Assembly: GCF_022288725.1 (NCBI RefSeq)
Contig: NZ_JAKNTA010000013.1
Location: 92,580 to 156,579 of the forward strand
Reading direction: 5' to 3'
DNA: 64,000 nucleotides
Source of the DNA: Kitasatospora sp. A2-31
Lineage (GTDB): Bacteria; Actinomycetota; Actinomycetes; Streptomycetales; Streptomycetaceae
Position numbers and translations under genes: made by a program
The notes under the pieces: generated by a model
Database searches by the model: none
The model's input: the letters and a program-made list of their open reading frames with translations, nothing else
Told to the model about the DNA's origin: nothing
Part shown: piece after piece, positions 1 through 8,261 of the stretch
Layout: each line of letters starts with the position of its first letter
Position numbering within the stretch: the first letter of the stretch is position 1

Positions 1-1645
1 CGCCGAGAGTGCCCTCGGTGCCGACCTCCCTCGCCACGCGGGTCACTTCGTCGGCGAAGGCCGAGAGCGTGTCGACCATGGTGTTGATCACGCCGGCGAG
101 GGCCGCGACCTCGCCCTTGGCCTCGACGTTGATCTTCTGCGACAGGTCGCCCTTCGCCACGGCCGTGGCGACCTGCGCGATGGAGCGGACCTGACCGGTG
201 AGGTTGGAGGCCATCACGTTGACGTTGTCGGTCAGGTCCTTCCAGGTGCCGGAGACGCCCCGGACGGTGGCCTGGCCGCCGAGGTTGCCCTCGGTGCCGA
301 CCTCGCGTGCCACCCGCGTGACCTCGTCCGCGAACGCCCCGAGCTGGTCGACCATCGTGTTGATGGTCTCCTTCAGCTCCAGGATCTCCCCGCGCGCGTC
401 GACCCGGATCTTCTGCGACAGGTCGCCCCGAGCGACCGCGGTCGTCACCTGCGCGATCGAGCGGACCTGTGCGGTCAGGTTGTCCGCCATGACGTTGACC
501 GACTCGGTCAGGTCGCGCCAGGTGCCCGAGACATCGCGGACGTCGGCCTGACCGCCCAGCCGGCCCTCGGTGCCGACCTCGCGGGCGACGCGGGTCACCT
601 CGCCGGCGAATGCACCGAGCTGGTCGACCATCGTGTTGATGGTGTCCTTGAGTTCCAGGATCTCGCCGCGCGCGTCGACGCGGATCTTCTGCGAGAGGTC
701 GCCCTTCGCCACGGCGGTGGCCACCTGGGCGATCGAGCGGACCTGTGCCGTCAGGTTGCCGGCCATGAAGTTGACGGAGTCCGTCAGGTCCCGCCATGTC
801 CCGGAGACGCCCTTGACGTCCGCCTGGCCACCGAGGATCCCCTCGGTGCCTACCTCGCGGGCGACCCGGGTGACCTCGTCGGCGAACGCCCCGAGTTGGT
901 CGACCATCGTGTTGACGGTGTTCTTCAGCTCCAGGATCTCCCCGCGCGCGTCCACGGTGATCTTCTGCGACAGGTCGCCCCGGGCGACCGCCGTCGTCAC
1001 CTGGGCGATGTTGCGGACCTGGTCGGTGAGGTTGCCGGCCATGAAGTTGACCGAGTCCGTCAGGTCGCGCCACGTCCCCGCGACACCGGGTACCTGCGCC
1101 TGGCCTCCCAACCGGCCCTCGCTGCCCACTTCGCGGGCGACCCGGGTGACCTCGTCGGCGAACGCCGAGAGCTGGTCGACCATCGTGTTGACGGTGTTCT
1201 TCAGCTCCAGGATCTCCCCGCGCGCAGCCACGTCGATCTTCTGCGAGAGGTCGCCCTTCGCCACGGCGGTGGCCACCTGGGCGATGTCGCGGACCTGGCT
1301 GGTCAGGTTGCCGGCCATCGCGTTGACCGAGTCCGTCAGGTCCTTCCAGGTACCCGACACGCCAGGCACCTCGGCCTGGCCGCCCAGCTGGCCCTCGGTG
1401 CCGACCTCGCGCGCCACCCGGGTGACTTCCGAGGTGAAGAGCGCGAGCTGGTCGACCATCCCGTTGAAGACGGTGGCGATCTCGCCCAGCAGCCCGTCGG
1501 CGTCCCCCGGCAACCGGGTGCCGAAGTCACCGTCGCGCACCGCCGTCAGACCCGCCAGGAGCTGGCGCAGCTCCGGCTCGCCCACCTGCGCCGGCGACGG
1601 GGCCCGTCGCTGCGGAACGGTCGTGGACTTCGTCGAACCAGCCAT
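1..1645 (-). CDS. Tandem-HAMP sensor histidine kinase, N-terminal part (cut by window edge)
   Basis: The 548 visible residues begin with a short polar segment and then repeat a HAMP-type unit of 92 residues (276 bp). The unit is marked by EVTRVAREVG, GTWKDLTDSVN, GDLSQKI and NTMVDQL. Five full units and part of a sixth are visible before the window ends, and they are nearly identical. No membrane helix is seen at the N-terminus, so the protein is probably cytosolic. Long HAMP arrays of this kind in Streptomyces sit ahead of histidine kinase and receiver domains, as in the OsaA-like hybrid kinases; that C-terminal part is outside the window, so kinase is inferred. The ATG at 1645 is preceded by GAGGAGG at ideal spacing. 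A GAF/PP2C phosphatase lies 1.9 kb away, a common stress-signalling neighbour. Confidence 0.88.
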   Translation of the reverse strand, partial: MAGSTKSTTVPQRRAPSPAQVGEPELRQLLAGLTAVRDGDFGTRLPGDADGLLGEIATVFNGMVDQLALFTSEVTRVAREVGTEGQLGGQAEVPGVSGTWKDLTDSVNAMAGNLTSQVRDIAQVATAVAKGDLSQKIDVAARGEILELKNTVNTMVDQLSAFADEVTRVAREVGSEGRLGGQAQVPGVAGTWRDLTDSVNFMAGNLTDQVRNIAQVTTAVARGDLSQKITVDARGEILELKNTVNTMVDQLGAFADEVTRVAREVGTEGILGGQADVKGVSGTWRDLTDSVNFMAGNLTAQVRSIAQVATAVAKGDLSQKIRVDARGEILELKDTINTMVDQLGAFAGEVTRVAREVGTEGRLGGQADVRDVSGTWRDLTESVNVMADNLTAQVRSIAQVTTAVARGDLSQKIRVDARGEILELKETINTMVDQLGAFADEVTRVAREVGTEGNLGGQATVRGVSGTWKDLTDNVNVMASNLTGQVRSIAQVATAVAKGDLSQKINVEAKGEVAALAGVINTMVDTLSAFADEVTRVAREVGTEGTLG

Positions 1646-2019
1646 CGAACGCCTCCTCGGTAGAACGCCCGGCCCCCAGGCTGGTGCGCCGTAGCGGTGC
1701 GCCTGCACGCCCCCGGCGAATCCGCCCGGAAGTGAACGTACCGGCCAGGAGGCTATCCCAGCCCGCGTCCCGTATGCGAACCGCGCCCGTGATCGGCGGC
1801 GCGCGGTCAGGGGAAGGCCACGGGGGCGGTGCCACGCCGGCGGCGTGCGGCGACCCGGGGCGGCGGGGCGAAAGCCGGGGCGACTGGAGCGAGTCAACTA
1901 CTCGCAGGAGGAGGGCCGTTGTCGCCCTCTGCCGCGGACCGGCGGAAGTCGACGCTCCTCGCAGGGCTTGAACGCGGCCGAGGTGGCGTAGGAGGTGCCG
2001 GCGCGGCGGTCCGCACCGG
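1646..2019. other. Intergenic region upstream of the HAMP kinase
   Basis: This 374-bp stretch lies between the kinase start and the stop of the next minus-strand gene. It should contain the kinase promoter. I see no clear -10/-35 pair, strong hairpin or gene with a ribosome binding site. The long open frames across it are GC-driven shadows. Confidence 0.5.
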
Positions 2020-2295
2020 TCAGCGGGGAGCGTCGTCGCCGAAGGGGGCCGTGATGCCGCGCCGCCACAGGCGCCGGGTACGGGCCACGGTGCTTCCCGT
2101 GCAGAAGGCCAGATGGAGGGTCGAGGAGACGCGGTCCGCCAGTCGGCTGTGGCGCGCGCGCTCCAGTTGTGCCCCGACGGCCCCTGCGGCGCTGAGGATC
2201 CGTGGGCTGCCGTTGCGTGCCTTCTCGCGGGCGCGAGCACGGCCGGCCCGTACGGCACGTGCGGTCAGACCGGTGATGCTGTCGAGCGAGCTCAT
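2020..2295 (-). CDS. Small basic hypothetical protein (91 aa)
   Basis: A 91-residue protein beginning MSSLDSITGLTARAVRAG. It is arginine- and alanine-rich with probable amphipathic helices and no recognised domain. The ATG at 2295 follows GGAAGGAA at good spacing, which supports it as a real gene. It lies downstream of the hydrophobic membrane peptide on the same strand, separated from it by a strong hairpin, so it is probably transcribed on its own. I do not recognise a function. Its place among small stress-type proteins suggests only a general stress role. Confidence 0.6.
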   Translation of the reverse strand: MSSLDSITGLTARAVRAGRARAREKARNGSPRILSAAGAVGAQLERARHSRLADRVSSTLHLAFCTGSTVARTRRLWRRGITAPFGDDAPR

Positions 2296-2325
2296 GGTGA
2301 TTCCTTCCGGTTGACGGGGTGCGGC

Positions 2326-2360
2326 GCTGCGGGGCGCATCGAGACGATGCGCCCCGCAGC
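2326..2360 (-). terminator. Hairpin terminator after the small membrane protein
   Basis: A perfect 16-bp stem (2326-2341 with 2345-2360) closes a 3-nt AGA loop. It begins 27 bp beyond the stop of the minus-strand gene at 2388. There is no T-run, as is common for actinobacterial terminators. Confidence 0.75.
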
Positions 2361-2387
2361 GGAATTGGCGGCTCAGGAGCGGGCGGA

Positions 2388-2558
2388 CTACCAGCGGTAC
2401 CAGCGGCCGCGGCTGCCGGAGGCACTGGTACCGCGGGCGACGAAGCCGAGAAGCCAGACGACGAGGACGGCGATGGCGACCCACCAGAGGATCTTGATGG
2501 CGAAGCCTGCCCCGAACAGGACGAGAGCCAGCAGGAGAACGAGAAGAAGGGGAACCAT
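2388..2558 (-). CDS. Small hydrophobic membrane protein (56 aa)
   Basis: A 56-residue protein starting MVPLLLVLLLALVLFGAG. Residues 2-43 are almost wholly hydrophobic and form two membrane segments (about 2-18 and 22-43). A short Ser/Gly/Arg tail ends in RWYRW. The ATG at 2558 is preceded by GGAGG. Small hydrophobic proteins of this type are common in Streptomyces, often near CsbD genes, and are annotated only as hydrophobic protein. The molecular function is unknown. The divergent csbD-like gene lies 330 bp away. Confidence 0.75.
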   Translation of the reverse strand: MVPLLLVLLLALVLFGAGFAIKILWWVAIAVLVVWLLGFVARGTSASGSRGRWYRW

Positions 2559-2591
2559 GGTGATTGACCTCCAGGTCGGGTGATGGCCTTC

Positions 2592-2616
2592 GGCTTCCCC
2601 GACCCCGCCCGGGTAT
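2592..2616 (+). promoter_or_regulatory. Possible SigB-type promoter (GNNT-N15-GGGTAT)
   Basis: GGCT at 2592-2595 is followed after 15 bp by GGGTAT at 2611-2616. This fits the Streptomyces SigB consensus GNNT-N14-16-GGGTAC/T. It points towards the csbD-like gene, whose Bacillus relative is SigB-controlled. It is 276 bp upstream of the start codon, and such short motifs occur by chance in GC-rich DNA. Confidence 0.25.
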
Positions 2617-2891
2617 TCCCGCGAGTTCGTGCGGCCGGGGCGACTTCGCTGCACCGGGGCAGTCCCGGCCGGCCGGAGACGGGCACCCGGCGGAATGCTG
2701 GTCGGTGGCCGTGCGGGCCCACCGGCGCGGGAGTTGGCGCTGCCGGCCGACGGGAGCCTGACCGGCCGGCAGCGCCGCGCATGCCCGTGTCCCGCCGGCC
2801 CCGCCACGATGACGGTATGACACCGACAGGAATGATCCGAGCGGGTCGGGGCAGGCGGCGTCCCGTCAGCTTCGACGAACCGGAGGTCGGC

Positions 2892-3065
2892 ATGAGTGCC
2901 AGCGACAAGATCGAGAACATCGCGGAGAAGGCCAGGGGCGCGGTCAAGGAGGGTGTCGGAAAGGTGACCGGCAACGAGCGCGTGGAGGTCGAAGGCAAGG
3001 CCGACCAGGCGAAGGCGGACATCAAGCAGGCGGGCGAGAAGGTCAAGGACGCCTTCACGGACTGA
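2892..3065 (+). CDS. CsbD family stress-response protein (57 aa)
   Basis: A 57-residue charged protein starting MSASDKIENIAEKARGAVKE, with the family pattern GKVTGNER followed by EGKADQAKAD and a lysine-rich amphipathic helix. Length and composition match the CsbD family (PF05532), small helical proteins induced by general stress in Bacillus and abundant in actinobacteria; the biochemical role is unknown. The ATG at 2892 follows GGAGGTCGGC. Its neighbours, a hydrophobic peptide and a PP2C phosphatase, also suggest a stress locus. Confidence 0.88.
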   Translation: MSASDKIENIAEKARGAVKEGVGKVTGNERVEVEGKADQAKADIKQAGEKVKDAFTD

Positions 3066-3534
3066 CCATTCGCGCCGGGGTGGTGGTGCCGCCGTACGCC
3101 GGCCTCACCACCGCCGTCACGCCGCCGCGCCCGGGGCCGCACGACACTTCGGCGCGGCGGCGTCCGGCACCCTGCGTCAGCGAGCAGTCGCCGTCCGCGC
3201 ACCCCGGCTCACCAGGAACTCGTCGCGACCGACCCGACCGGCGGGGCGACGGTGAAGCAGATCGCGGCCCGCTGGGAATTCGCCAACCCCCGGCACGTTC
3301 GCGCTCCTGCGCCACGACGCCTACGGCGAGCCCCCCAGCCACACCCTGCGCAGCTGAGCACCCTGCCCGCCGCCGCAGGCCGGCCCGCCCACGACTGCGG
3401 GGCGGTTCTCCGCTGCGCCGCGGCCCGGCGACCCGCTTCGCGGCGCCGGCATCACGCCGGCTGCGGTGTGGGAAGCTGGAATCCCCCGGTCGTCGCGGGA
3501 AGGTCAGGGTTCCGGGTTGTGCGGGGAGGCTGAT
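3066..3534. other. Intergenic region between csbD-like and PP2C genes
   Basis: This 469-bp stretch has no convincing gene. A weak inverted repeat (GGTGGTG at 3082-3088 with CACCACC at 3106-3112) lies just after the csbD-like stop and may help termination. The PP2C promoter should lie near 3400-3520 but I cannot place it. Confidence 0.45.
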
Positions 3535-4761
3535 GTGGCGCGGGAGCGGATGGTGCTCGGGGACGTGCTGGCGGCGGCCGAGGCGGCGGCGCCGGTGGAC
3601 TCCCTGGACGTGGTGGCGCGCGACCTGCGTGAGCGGTTCGACGCGCGGTACGTCTCCTTCCTGTTCCTCGACCTGATCGGCCAGAGCGTGGTGCGGGTGG
3701 CGGAGGCCGCCACCACCTTGCACGGGCGCGGCACCGAGCGGATCCAGCTCACCGGCAGTCTCTTCGAGCAGGTCCTGCGCACCCAGGGACTGGTCCGCGC
3801 CCAGGACGACGCCGTCGGGCACGGGCACCGGGTGATCGCCCCCGTCACCAACCGCGGCGACGCCATCGGCTTCCTGGAACTCTCGCTGCCCGAGTCCACC
3901 GACATCAGCGACGACACGCTGGAGCAGGTGGAGCAGGCCGCCCACGCCCTCGCCTGCATCGTGGTCACCGACCGCCGCTTCACCGACCTCTACCACGGGG
4001 CCCAGCGCACCGCCCCCGTCAGCCTGGCCGCCGAGATCCAGCGCCAGCTCCTCCCCACCGCGCCCTGCTGCGAAGCCGCGCAGTTCACCCTGGCCTGCGC
4101 CCTGGTGCCGGCTGAGAGCGTCGCCGGTGACACCTACGACTACGCGCTGGACCGCGAGACCCTGCACCTGTCCCTGACCGACGCGATGGGCCACGACCTC
4201 AACGCCGCGCTCATCGCCACCATCCTCGTCAACGCCTCCCGAGGCGCCCGCCGCGTCGCGACCTCCCTGGCCGAGCAGGCCGACCAGGCCCAGCACGCCC
4301 TCCTCGAACACAAACCCGGGGTGCTGGCCACCGGCCAGCTCCTGCGGATCGCCCTCGACGGAAGCGCAGCGCAGCTCGTCAACGCGGGCCACCCGCACCC
4401 GCTGAGACTGCGCAAGGGCACCGTCGAAGAAGTCCGCCTGCGCCCAGACCTGCCCTTCGGCATCGAGGCGCAAGGGCGGTACGGGGTGCAGGACATCGAC
4501 CTGCGCCCCGGCGACCGGCTGCTGCTCTACACCGACGGGATGCAGGAACGCCGCGCGGAGTCCGTCGACCTGCCCGCCCTCCTGGCCGCCACCGCCGCCG
4601 AGCACCCGCGCGAGGTGGTGCGCGCCCTGGTCGCCGCCGTCACCGACGCCTGCGACGGCAAGCTCCAGGACGACGCCACCGTGATGTGCCTCGACTGGCA
4701 CGGCCCCACCACCAAGGGACGCCACGCCCACGCCGGCGCCGACATCAAAGGCGGTCCGTGA
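3535..4761 (+). CDS. GAF domain PP2C-type (SpoIIE/RsbU-like) serine phosphatase
   Basis: A 408-residue cytosolic protein with an N-terminal GAF-like sensor region (about 20-150) and a PPM/SpoIIE phosphatase domain (about 165-395). Metal-binding acidic motifs are visible in order: VAGDTYDY, LTDAMGHD, VNAGHPHPL, LLLYTDGM and LQDDATV. Such RsbU-like phosphatases usually dephosphorylate anti-anti-sigma factors and thereby switch partner sigma factors. No anti-sigma or antagonist gene is adjacent, so its target is unknown. I chose GTG at 3535 because GGGGAGG precedes it; an upstream ATG at 3466 would add 23 residues of poor quality. Confidence 0.88.
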   Translation: MARERMVLGDVLAAAEAAAPVDSLDVVARDLRERFDARYVSFLFLDLIGQSVVRVAEAATTLHGRGTERIQLTGSLFEQVLRTQGLVRAQDDAVGHGHRVIAPVTNRGDAIGFLELSLPESTDISDDTLEQVEQAAHALACIVVTDRRFTDLYHGAQRTAPVSLAAEIQRQLLPTAPCCEAAQFTLACALVPAESVAGDTYDYALDRETLHLSLTDAMGHDLNAALIATILVNASRGARRVATSLAEQADQAQHALLEHKPGVLATGQLLRIALDGSAAQLVNAGHPHPLRLRKGTVEEVRLRPDLPFGIEAQGRYGVQDIDLRPGDRLLLYTDGMQERRAESVDLPALLAATAAEHPREVVRALVAAVTDACDGKLQDDATVMCLDWHGPTTKGRHAHAGADIKGGP

Positions 4762-5002
4762 CCACCCCGACCTCCGCGCCTGTCACCGAGGCCCCAGGGC
4801 GCGACGGAACCCCCTCGCCGTGGTCGAGGACGCACACAGCGCCTCGGCCATGGCCCGGACGGACAGCGGCCCGCCTGCGCCGACCGGGGTTTCCAGGGCC
4901 TTGCAGGCGCACTCGCTCAGCGTGCTGCTCGGCAGATCGACGGTAGACCCACATCCCCGCCTTGACGGTCCGTCCTGCTCCTCCAGTGCACGGGTCGCTG
5001 AG

Positions 5003-5806
5003 TCAGGACTTGTGGTCGAAGACCGCCGTGACGGGCGCGTGGTCGCTCCAGCGTTCGGCGTGGGAAGCGGCTCGTTCGACGTAGGCCTCGATGGCCCTGT
5101 CCGCCAGACCACTCGTGCATACGATGAGGTCGATTCGCCAGCCGGAGTCGTTGTCGAAGGCGCGGCCGCGGTAGGACCACCAGGTGTAGGGGCCGGTGCG
5201 GTCGGGGTGGAGGGCGCGGACGACGTCGACGTAGCCGGCCTCGTCGTAGACGCGGGAGAGCCAGGCGCGCTCCTCGGGGAGGAAGCCGGCGGCCTTCTGG
5301 TTGGCCTTCCAGTTCTTGAGGTCCTCCGGGCGGTGGGCGATGTTCCAGTCGCCGCAGACGACGACCTCGCGGCCTTCGGCGGCGGCCCGGGTTCGGAGCC
5401 CGGTGAGGTGGACCAGGAACTCCGCCATGAAGCGTTCCTTCTCCTCCTGGCGTTCGGTGCCGACTTCGCCGGAAGGGAGATAGAGGCTGGCCACGGTGAG
5501 GCCCGGAAGGTCGATTTCCAGGTATCTGCCCGAATTGTCGAATTCCGTCGATCCGAAACCGACCGCGGTGCGCGACGGCTCCTGCCGGGACAGCACCGCG
5601 ACGCCCGCCCGGCCCTTGGCGGCCGACGGGGCCCAGACCGTGTGCCAGCCCTCCAGGTCGCGCAGTTCCACCGGCAGCTGCTCGGGCTCGGAGCGGACCT
5701 CCTGCAGGCAGATGACGTCCGCCTCGGTGGCGGCCAGCCACTCGATGAAGCCCTTCTTGGCGGCCGCGCGGATCCCGTTCACGTTGACACTCGTCACCAC
5801 AATCAC
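5003..5806 (-). CDS. xth: Exodeoxyribonuclease III
   Basis: A 267-residue ExoIII/AP-endonuclease family enzyme that cleaves DNA at abasic sites and removes 3' blocks in base excision repair. The family motifs are in order: SVNVNGIRAA, ICLQEVR (catalytic Glu), VVCGDWNIAH (Asp/Asn), YTWWSYRG and the terminal SDHAPV with the catalytic Asp-His. Length is typical. The GTG start at 5806 gives the usual family N-terminus; no strong Shine-Dalgarno precedes it, so it may be leaderless. A 7-bp tandem repeat lies just upstream. The 241 bp between its stop and the PP2C gene hold no gene I can support. Confidence 0.95.
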   Translation of the reverse strand: MIVVTSVNVNGIRAAAKKGFIEWLAATEADVICLQEVRSEPEQLPVELRDLEGWHTVWAPSAAKGRAGVAVLSRQEPSRTAVGFGSTEFDNSGRYLEIDLPGLTVASLYLPSGEVGTERQEEKERFMAEFLVHLTGLRTRAAAEGREVVVCGDWNIAHRPEDLKNWKANQKAAGFLPEERAWLSRVYDEAGYVDVVRALHPDRTGPYTWWSYRGRAFDNDSGWRIDLIVCTSGLADRAIEAYVERAASHAERWSDHAPVTAVFDHKS

Positions 5807-5854
5807 CCGGGAAGCCTATCGGGGCCCACGGCCCCGGCCGGCGACGACGCGTCC

Positions 5855-5896
5855 GGTCGCCGGTCGCCGGTCGCCGGTCGCCGGTCGCCGGTCGCC
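5855..5896. repeat. Six tandem copies of a 7-bp unit
   Basis: GGTCGCC is repeated six times without interruption, about 50 bp upstream of the xth start. The period is not a multiple of three and the site is intergenic, so it is a simple-sequence array likely to vary between strains. Confidence 0.9.
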
Positions 5897-5980
5897 GGGA
5901 CGTCCGGGCGTCGGAATGTCGGTGTGACGTGAACGCGGCATGAATCCCGGTGGCAACCGCACCAACCGCCGTCATTGGTC

Positions 5981-6010
5981 TTGACCATCTCCGGACGCAG
6001 CCCCTAGGGT
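5981..6010 (+). promoter_or_regulatory. Candidate housekeeping promoter for the GntR gene
   Basis: TTGACC (5981-5986) and TAGGGT (6005-6010) are separated by 18 bp, a good match to a SigA-type promoter. The downstream leader of about 130 bp includes an AT-rich stretch (about 6018-6050), unusual for this genome, containing CTTT-AAT-AAAG. Confidence 0.55.
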
Positions 6011-6093
6011 CGCTTACTGCAAAGACCTTTAATAAAGAAGGACGGATAAAGCCCGCTCTCCCACCTGCCGCAACAGCGGACAGCGGGCCGGCA

Positions 6094-6118
6094 TCCGCCC
6101 TCCTTTCGGTAGGGCGGA
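6094..6118 (+). promoter_or_regulatory. Inverted repeat in the GntR leader
   Basis: TCCGCCCT (6094-6101) pairs perfectly with AGGGCGGA (6111-6118) across a 9-bp spacer, ending 27 bp before the GntR start. It could be an operator for autoregulation or an RNA hairpin near the ribosome binding site. Confidence 0.45.
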
Positions 6119-6145
6119 CAGAGGACGACACAGGTGGAGGCCACG

Positions 6146-6919
6146 GTGGGGACGACAGGGGAGCTCTCGACGGTTCCGGAACCGAAGTACTGGCACTTGC
6201 GCACGGTGCTGCTCCGCGCCATCGAGACGGAGTTCACCACCGGCCAGATCCTCCCGAACGAGCGCGAGCTCTCCGCCCGCTTCGGCGTGGCCCGGGCCAC
6301 CCTCCGACAGGCGCTGGACCAGCTGGAGCTGGAAGGCCGGCTGGTCCGCCGCCGCGGCATCGGCACCCTGATCGCCGCCCCGCGCGTCGGCGTCCCGGTC
6401 AACCGGCACGAGGAGGGCTGGCCGGGCACCGCCCGAAGCCAGGCCTGGCGCATCGTCGACTGCACCACCGCCCCGGCAGCCCCCCAGCTCGCCAAGGCGC
6501 TGGGTGTCGCCGAGGGCGCCACCGTGCACACCGTGCGCCGGGTCCGCATGGTCCAGGGCCAGAACATGGCCACCGAGTCGCTGCACGTCCCCGCCGCCGT
6601 GCTGCCGCACCTGCCCGGCTTCCGGGCGGAGAGCGACCGGGCCCGCTCGGTGCTGCGCCAGCTGGAGCGCCTGGACGTCGACGGCGAGTCCCGCTCGGTC
6701 GAGCTGGGCGTCGCCGAGGCCGGGGAGGCCGCCCTGCTGGAGCGCCCGCCGGGCTCGCCGGTCCTGGTGATGACCACCCAGTACGCGGCGGCCGGCCGCC
6801 TGGTCGCCATCGCGGTCTCCACCTACCGCGCCGACACCTGCAAGCTCACCTTCGGTGAGACCGGTCTGGTCGAGGTCACCCCCGTCGCCGCCTCCTCCGA
6901 GGTCCGCAGCGCCTCCTGA
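6146..6919 (+). CDS. GntR/HutC-family transcriptional regulator (UTRA domain)
   Basis: A 257-residue regulator with an N-terminal winged helix (about 20-80; motifs PNERELSARFGVARATLRQAL and EGRLVRRRGIGTLIA) and a C-terminal UTRA ligand-binding domain (about 95-245; TVHTVRRVRMVQG, TESLHVPAAVL). HutC-type regulators bind sugars, amino acids or their phosphates and usually repress nearby genes. It is not a close match to DasR as I recall that sequence. I prefer GTG at 6146, preceded by GTGGAGG, over GTG at 6134. It converges on a ROK regulator, so its target is not evident from the neighbours. A leader with a promoter and an inverted repeat suggests autoregulation. Confidence 0.85.
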   Translation: MGTTGELSTVPEPKYWHLRTVLLRAIETEFTTGQILPNERELSARFGVARATLRQALDQLELEGRLVRRRGIGTLIAAPRVGVPVNRHEEGWPGTARSQAWRIVDCTTAPAAPQLAKALGVAEGATVHTVRRVRMVQGQNMATESLHVPAAVLPHLPGFRAESDRARSVLRQLERLDVDGESRSVELGVAEAGEAALLERPPGSPVLVMTTQYAAAGRLVAIAVSTYRADTCKLTFGETGLVEVTPVAASSEVRSAS

Positions 6920-6941
6920 GCCACCTCCCGACACCCTCGGG

Positions 6942-6981
6942 CCGCGGGCCCGGACGCACCCACAGGCGTCCGGGCCCGCGG
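6942..6981. terminator. Bidirectional terminator between GntR and ROK genes
   Basis: A perfect 16-bp GC-rich stem (6942-6957 with 6966-6981) with an 8-nt loop lies between two convergent genes. A further outer pairing (6927-6933 with 6983-6989) can extend it. Confidence 0.85.
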
Positions 6982-7082
6982 CTGTCGGGGCGTTTGCCGG
7001 GTGAGGCGTAGAACGGCGCCGCACCGGGCCGGCGTACACCGCCCCGCCTCGGGTCGGGCCGCTCAGCTCCGGTGCGGGCCGC

Positions 7083-8261
7083 TCAGCTCCGGGCGCCGGT
7101 GCCCGTCGGGGGATCGACGGCGAACAGCTGCTCCTCGACCTGGTCCAGTGCCACCCGCAGGGCGCCCGTCGCGACCACCTCCGAGCCCAGCGCGGCCAGT
7201 GCCACCTCGGGTGCGCGCAGAGTGAGCTGGGCCAGGCGCTCGCGCAGTGGCTCCAGGACGCCGTCCAGGCCGGCCGCCCAGCCGCCGACCACCACCAGCT
7301 GCGGGTCGATCGCCAGCACCAGTGCCGCCACCCCCTGCACCAGCCGGGTCAGGAAGCGGTCCATCGCGACCTGCGCCACCTCGTCGCCCTCGCGGGCCAG
7401 CTTCAGCACCCTGGCGACGGCGGCCTCGTCCAGCGGGTTGAGCGGCTTGCCGGTGGTGGAGAGCAGCCGCTCGGGGGTGACCTCCTGGCCGAGCAGGTGC
7501 AGTGCGCCGATCTCGCCGGCCGCACCGCCGAATCCGCGGTGCAGCCGGCCGTTGATCAGCGAGCCGGCGCCGGGGCTGAGGCCGGCCATCACGAACACCA
7601 CGTCGTCGGCGCCGATCGCCGCGCCCTGCCAGTGCTCGGCGATGGCGGCGAGGTTGGCGTCGTTCTCGATCATGACCGGGCAGCGGAACGAGCGGCGCAG
7701 CCGAGCGCCGAGGTCGAGGCCGGTCCAGCCGGGCATCGCGGTGCCGAGCTGCACCGTGCCGTCCCGGTCGACGATGCCGGGGGTGCCGACGCCGACCGCC
7801 CAGAGGTTGTCGCGGGAGACGCCGGCCTTGCGCAGCGCGTCGGTGACCACCGCGCGGACGGCGGCCAGCCGTTCCTCCGCGTCCAGGGCCTCCTCGACGG
7901 GGCGGTAGTGACGGCCCACCACCTCGCCGGTGAGGTCGGCGAGGACCACCCGGACGTCGTGGACTCCGATCTCGATGCCGAGGATGTGCCCGGCCTCGGC
8001 GCGGAACCGGAACCAGCGGGCCGGCCGGCCGCGCCGCCCGCCGCCGGGCTGGCCGCCGTTCTGCGGCTGCTCGACCTCGGCGACCAGGCCGGTCTCGACC
8101 AGGCCCTCGATCACGCCCTCCACCGTCGGCCGGGACAGCCCGGTGTCCCCGACCAGCTGAGTGAGGGTCACCGCATGGCCTGCCCGCAGCGCCCGCAGCG
8201 TCACCGCCGCATTGATCCGCCGCAGGAGAGAGGAGTCCCCACCGGTGAGTCGATCCGCCAA
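7083..8261 (-). CDS. ROK-family transcriptional regulator lacking the zinc motif
   Basis: A 392-residue ROK protein with an N-terminal winged helix-turn-helix (about 15-75; VTLTQLVGDTGLSRPTVEGVIEGL) and a C-terminal sugar-kinase-like fold (about 90-375; GVGTPGIVD, IENDANLAAIAE, GGAAGEIGALH). The cysteine cluster CxCGxxGCxE, which binds zinc in typical ROK proteins, is absent after the EIG motif, so it may not bind sugar in the usual way. The start is TTG at 8261 with GAAGGG upstream. The role is probably carbon-dependent transcription control, but the regulon is not visible here. Confidence 0.87.
   Translation of the reverse strand: MADRLTGGDSSLLRRINAAVTLRALRAGHAVTLTQLVGDTGLSRPTVEGVIEGLVETGLVAEVEQPQNGGQPGGGRRGRPARWFRFRAEAGHILGIEIGVHDVRVVLADLTGEVVGRHYRPVEEALDAEERLAAVRAVVTDALRKAGVSRDNLWAVGVGTPGIVDRDGTVQLGTAMPGWTGLDLGARLRRSFRCPVMIENDANLAAIAEHWQGAAIGADDVVFVMAGLSPGAGSLINGRLHRGFGGAAGEIGALHLLGQEVTPERLLSTTGKPLNPLDEAAVARVLKLAREGDEVAQVAMDRFLTRLVQGVAALVLAIDPQLVVVGGWAAGLDGVLEPLRERLAQLTLRAPEVALAALGSEVVATGALRVALDQVEEQLFAVDPPTGTGARS

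Noticed and set aside
4762..5002. Possible gene remnant between PP2C and xth
   Set aside because: Short frames exist on both strands, but none has a ribosome binding site, a recognised domain or a clean stop-to-start arrangement.
5855..5896. CRISPR-like array
   Set aside because: A 7-bp repeat with no spacers is a simple tandem repeat. No other array in the window has unique spacers, and no cas gene is present.
6146..6919. GntR regulator as DasR
   Set aside because: It shares the winged-helix/UTRA layout, but the DNA-recognition and effector motifs differ from DasR as I recall it, and no dre site or sugar phosphotransferase gene is near it.
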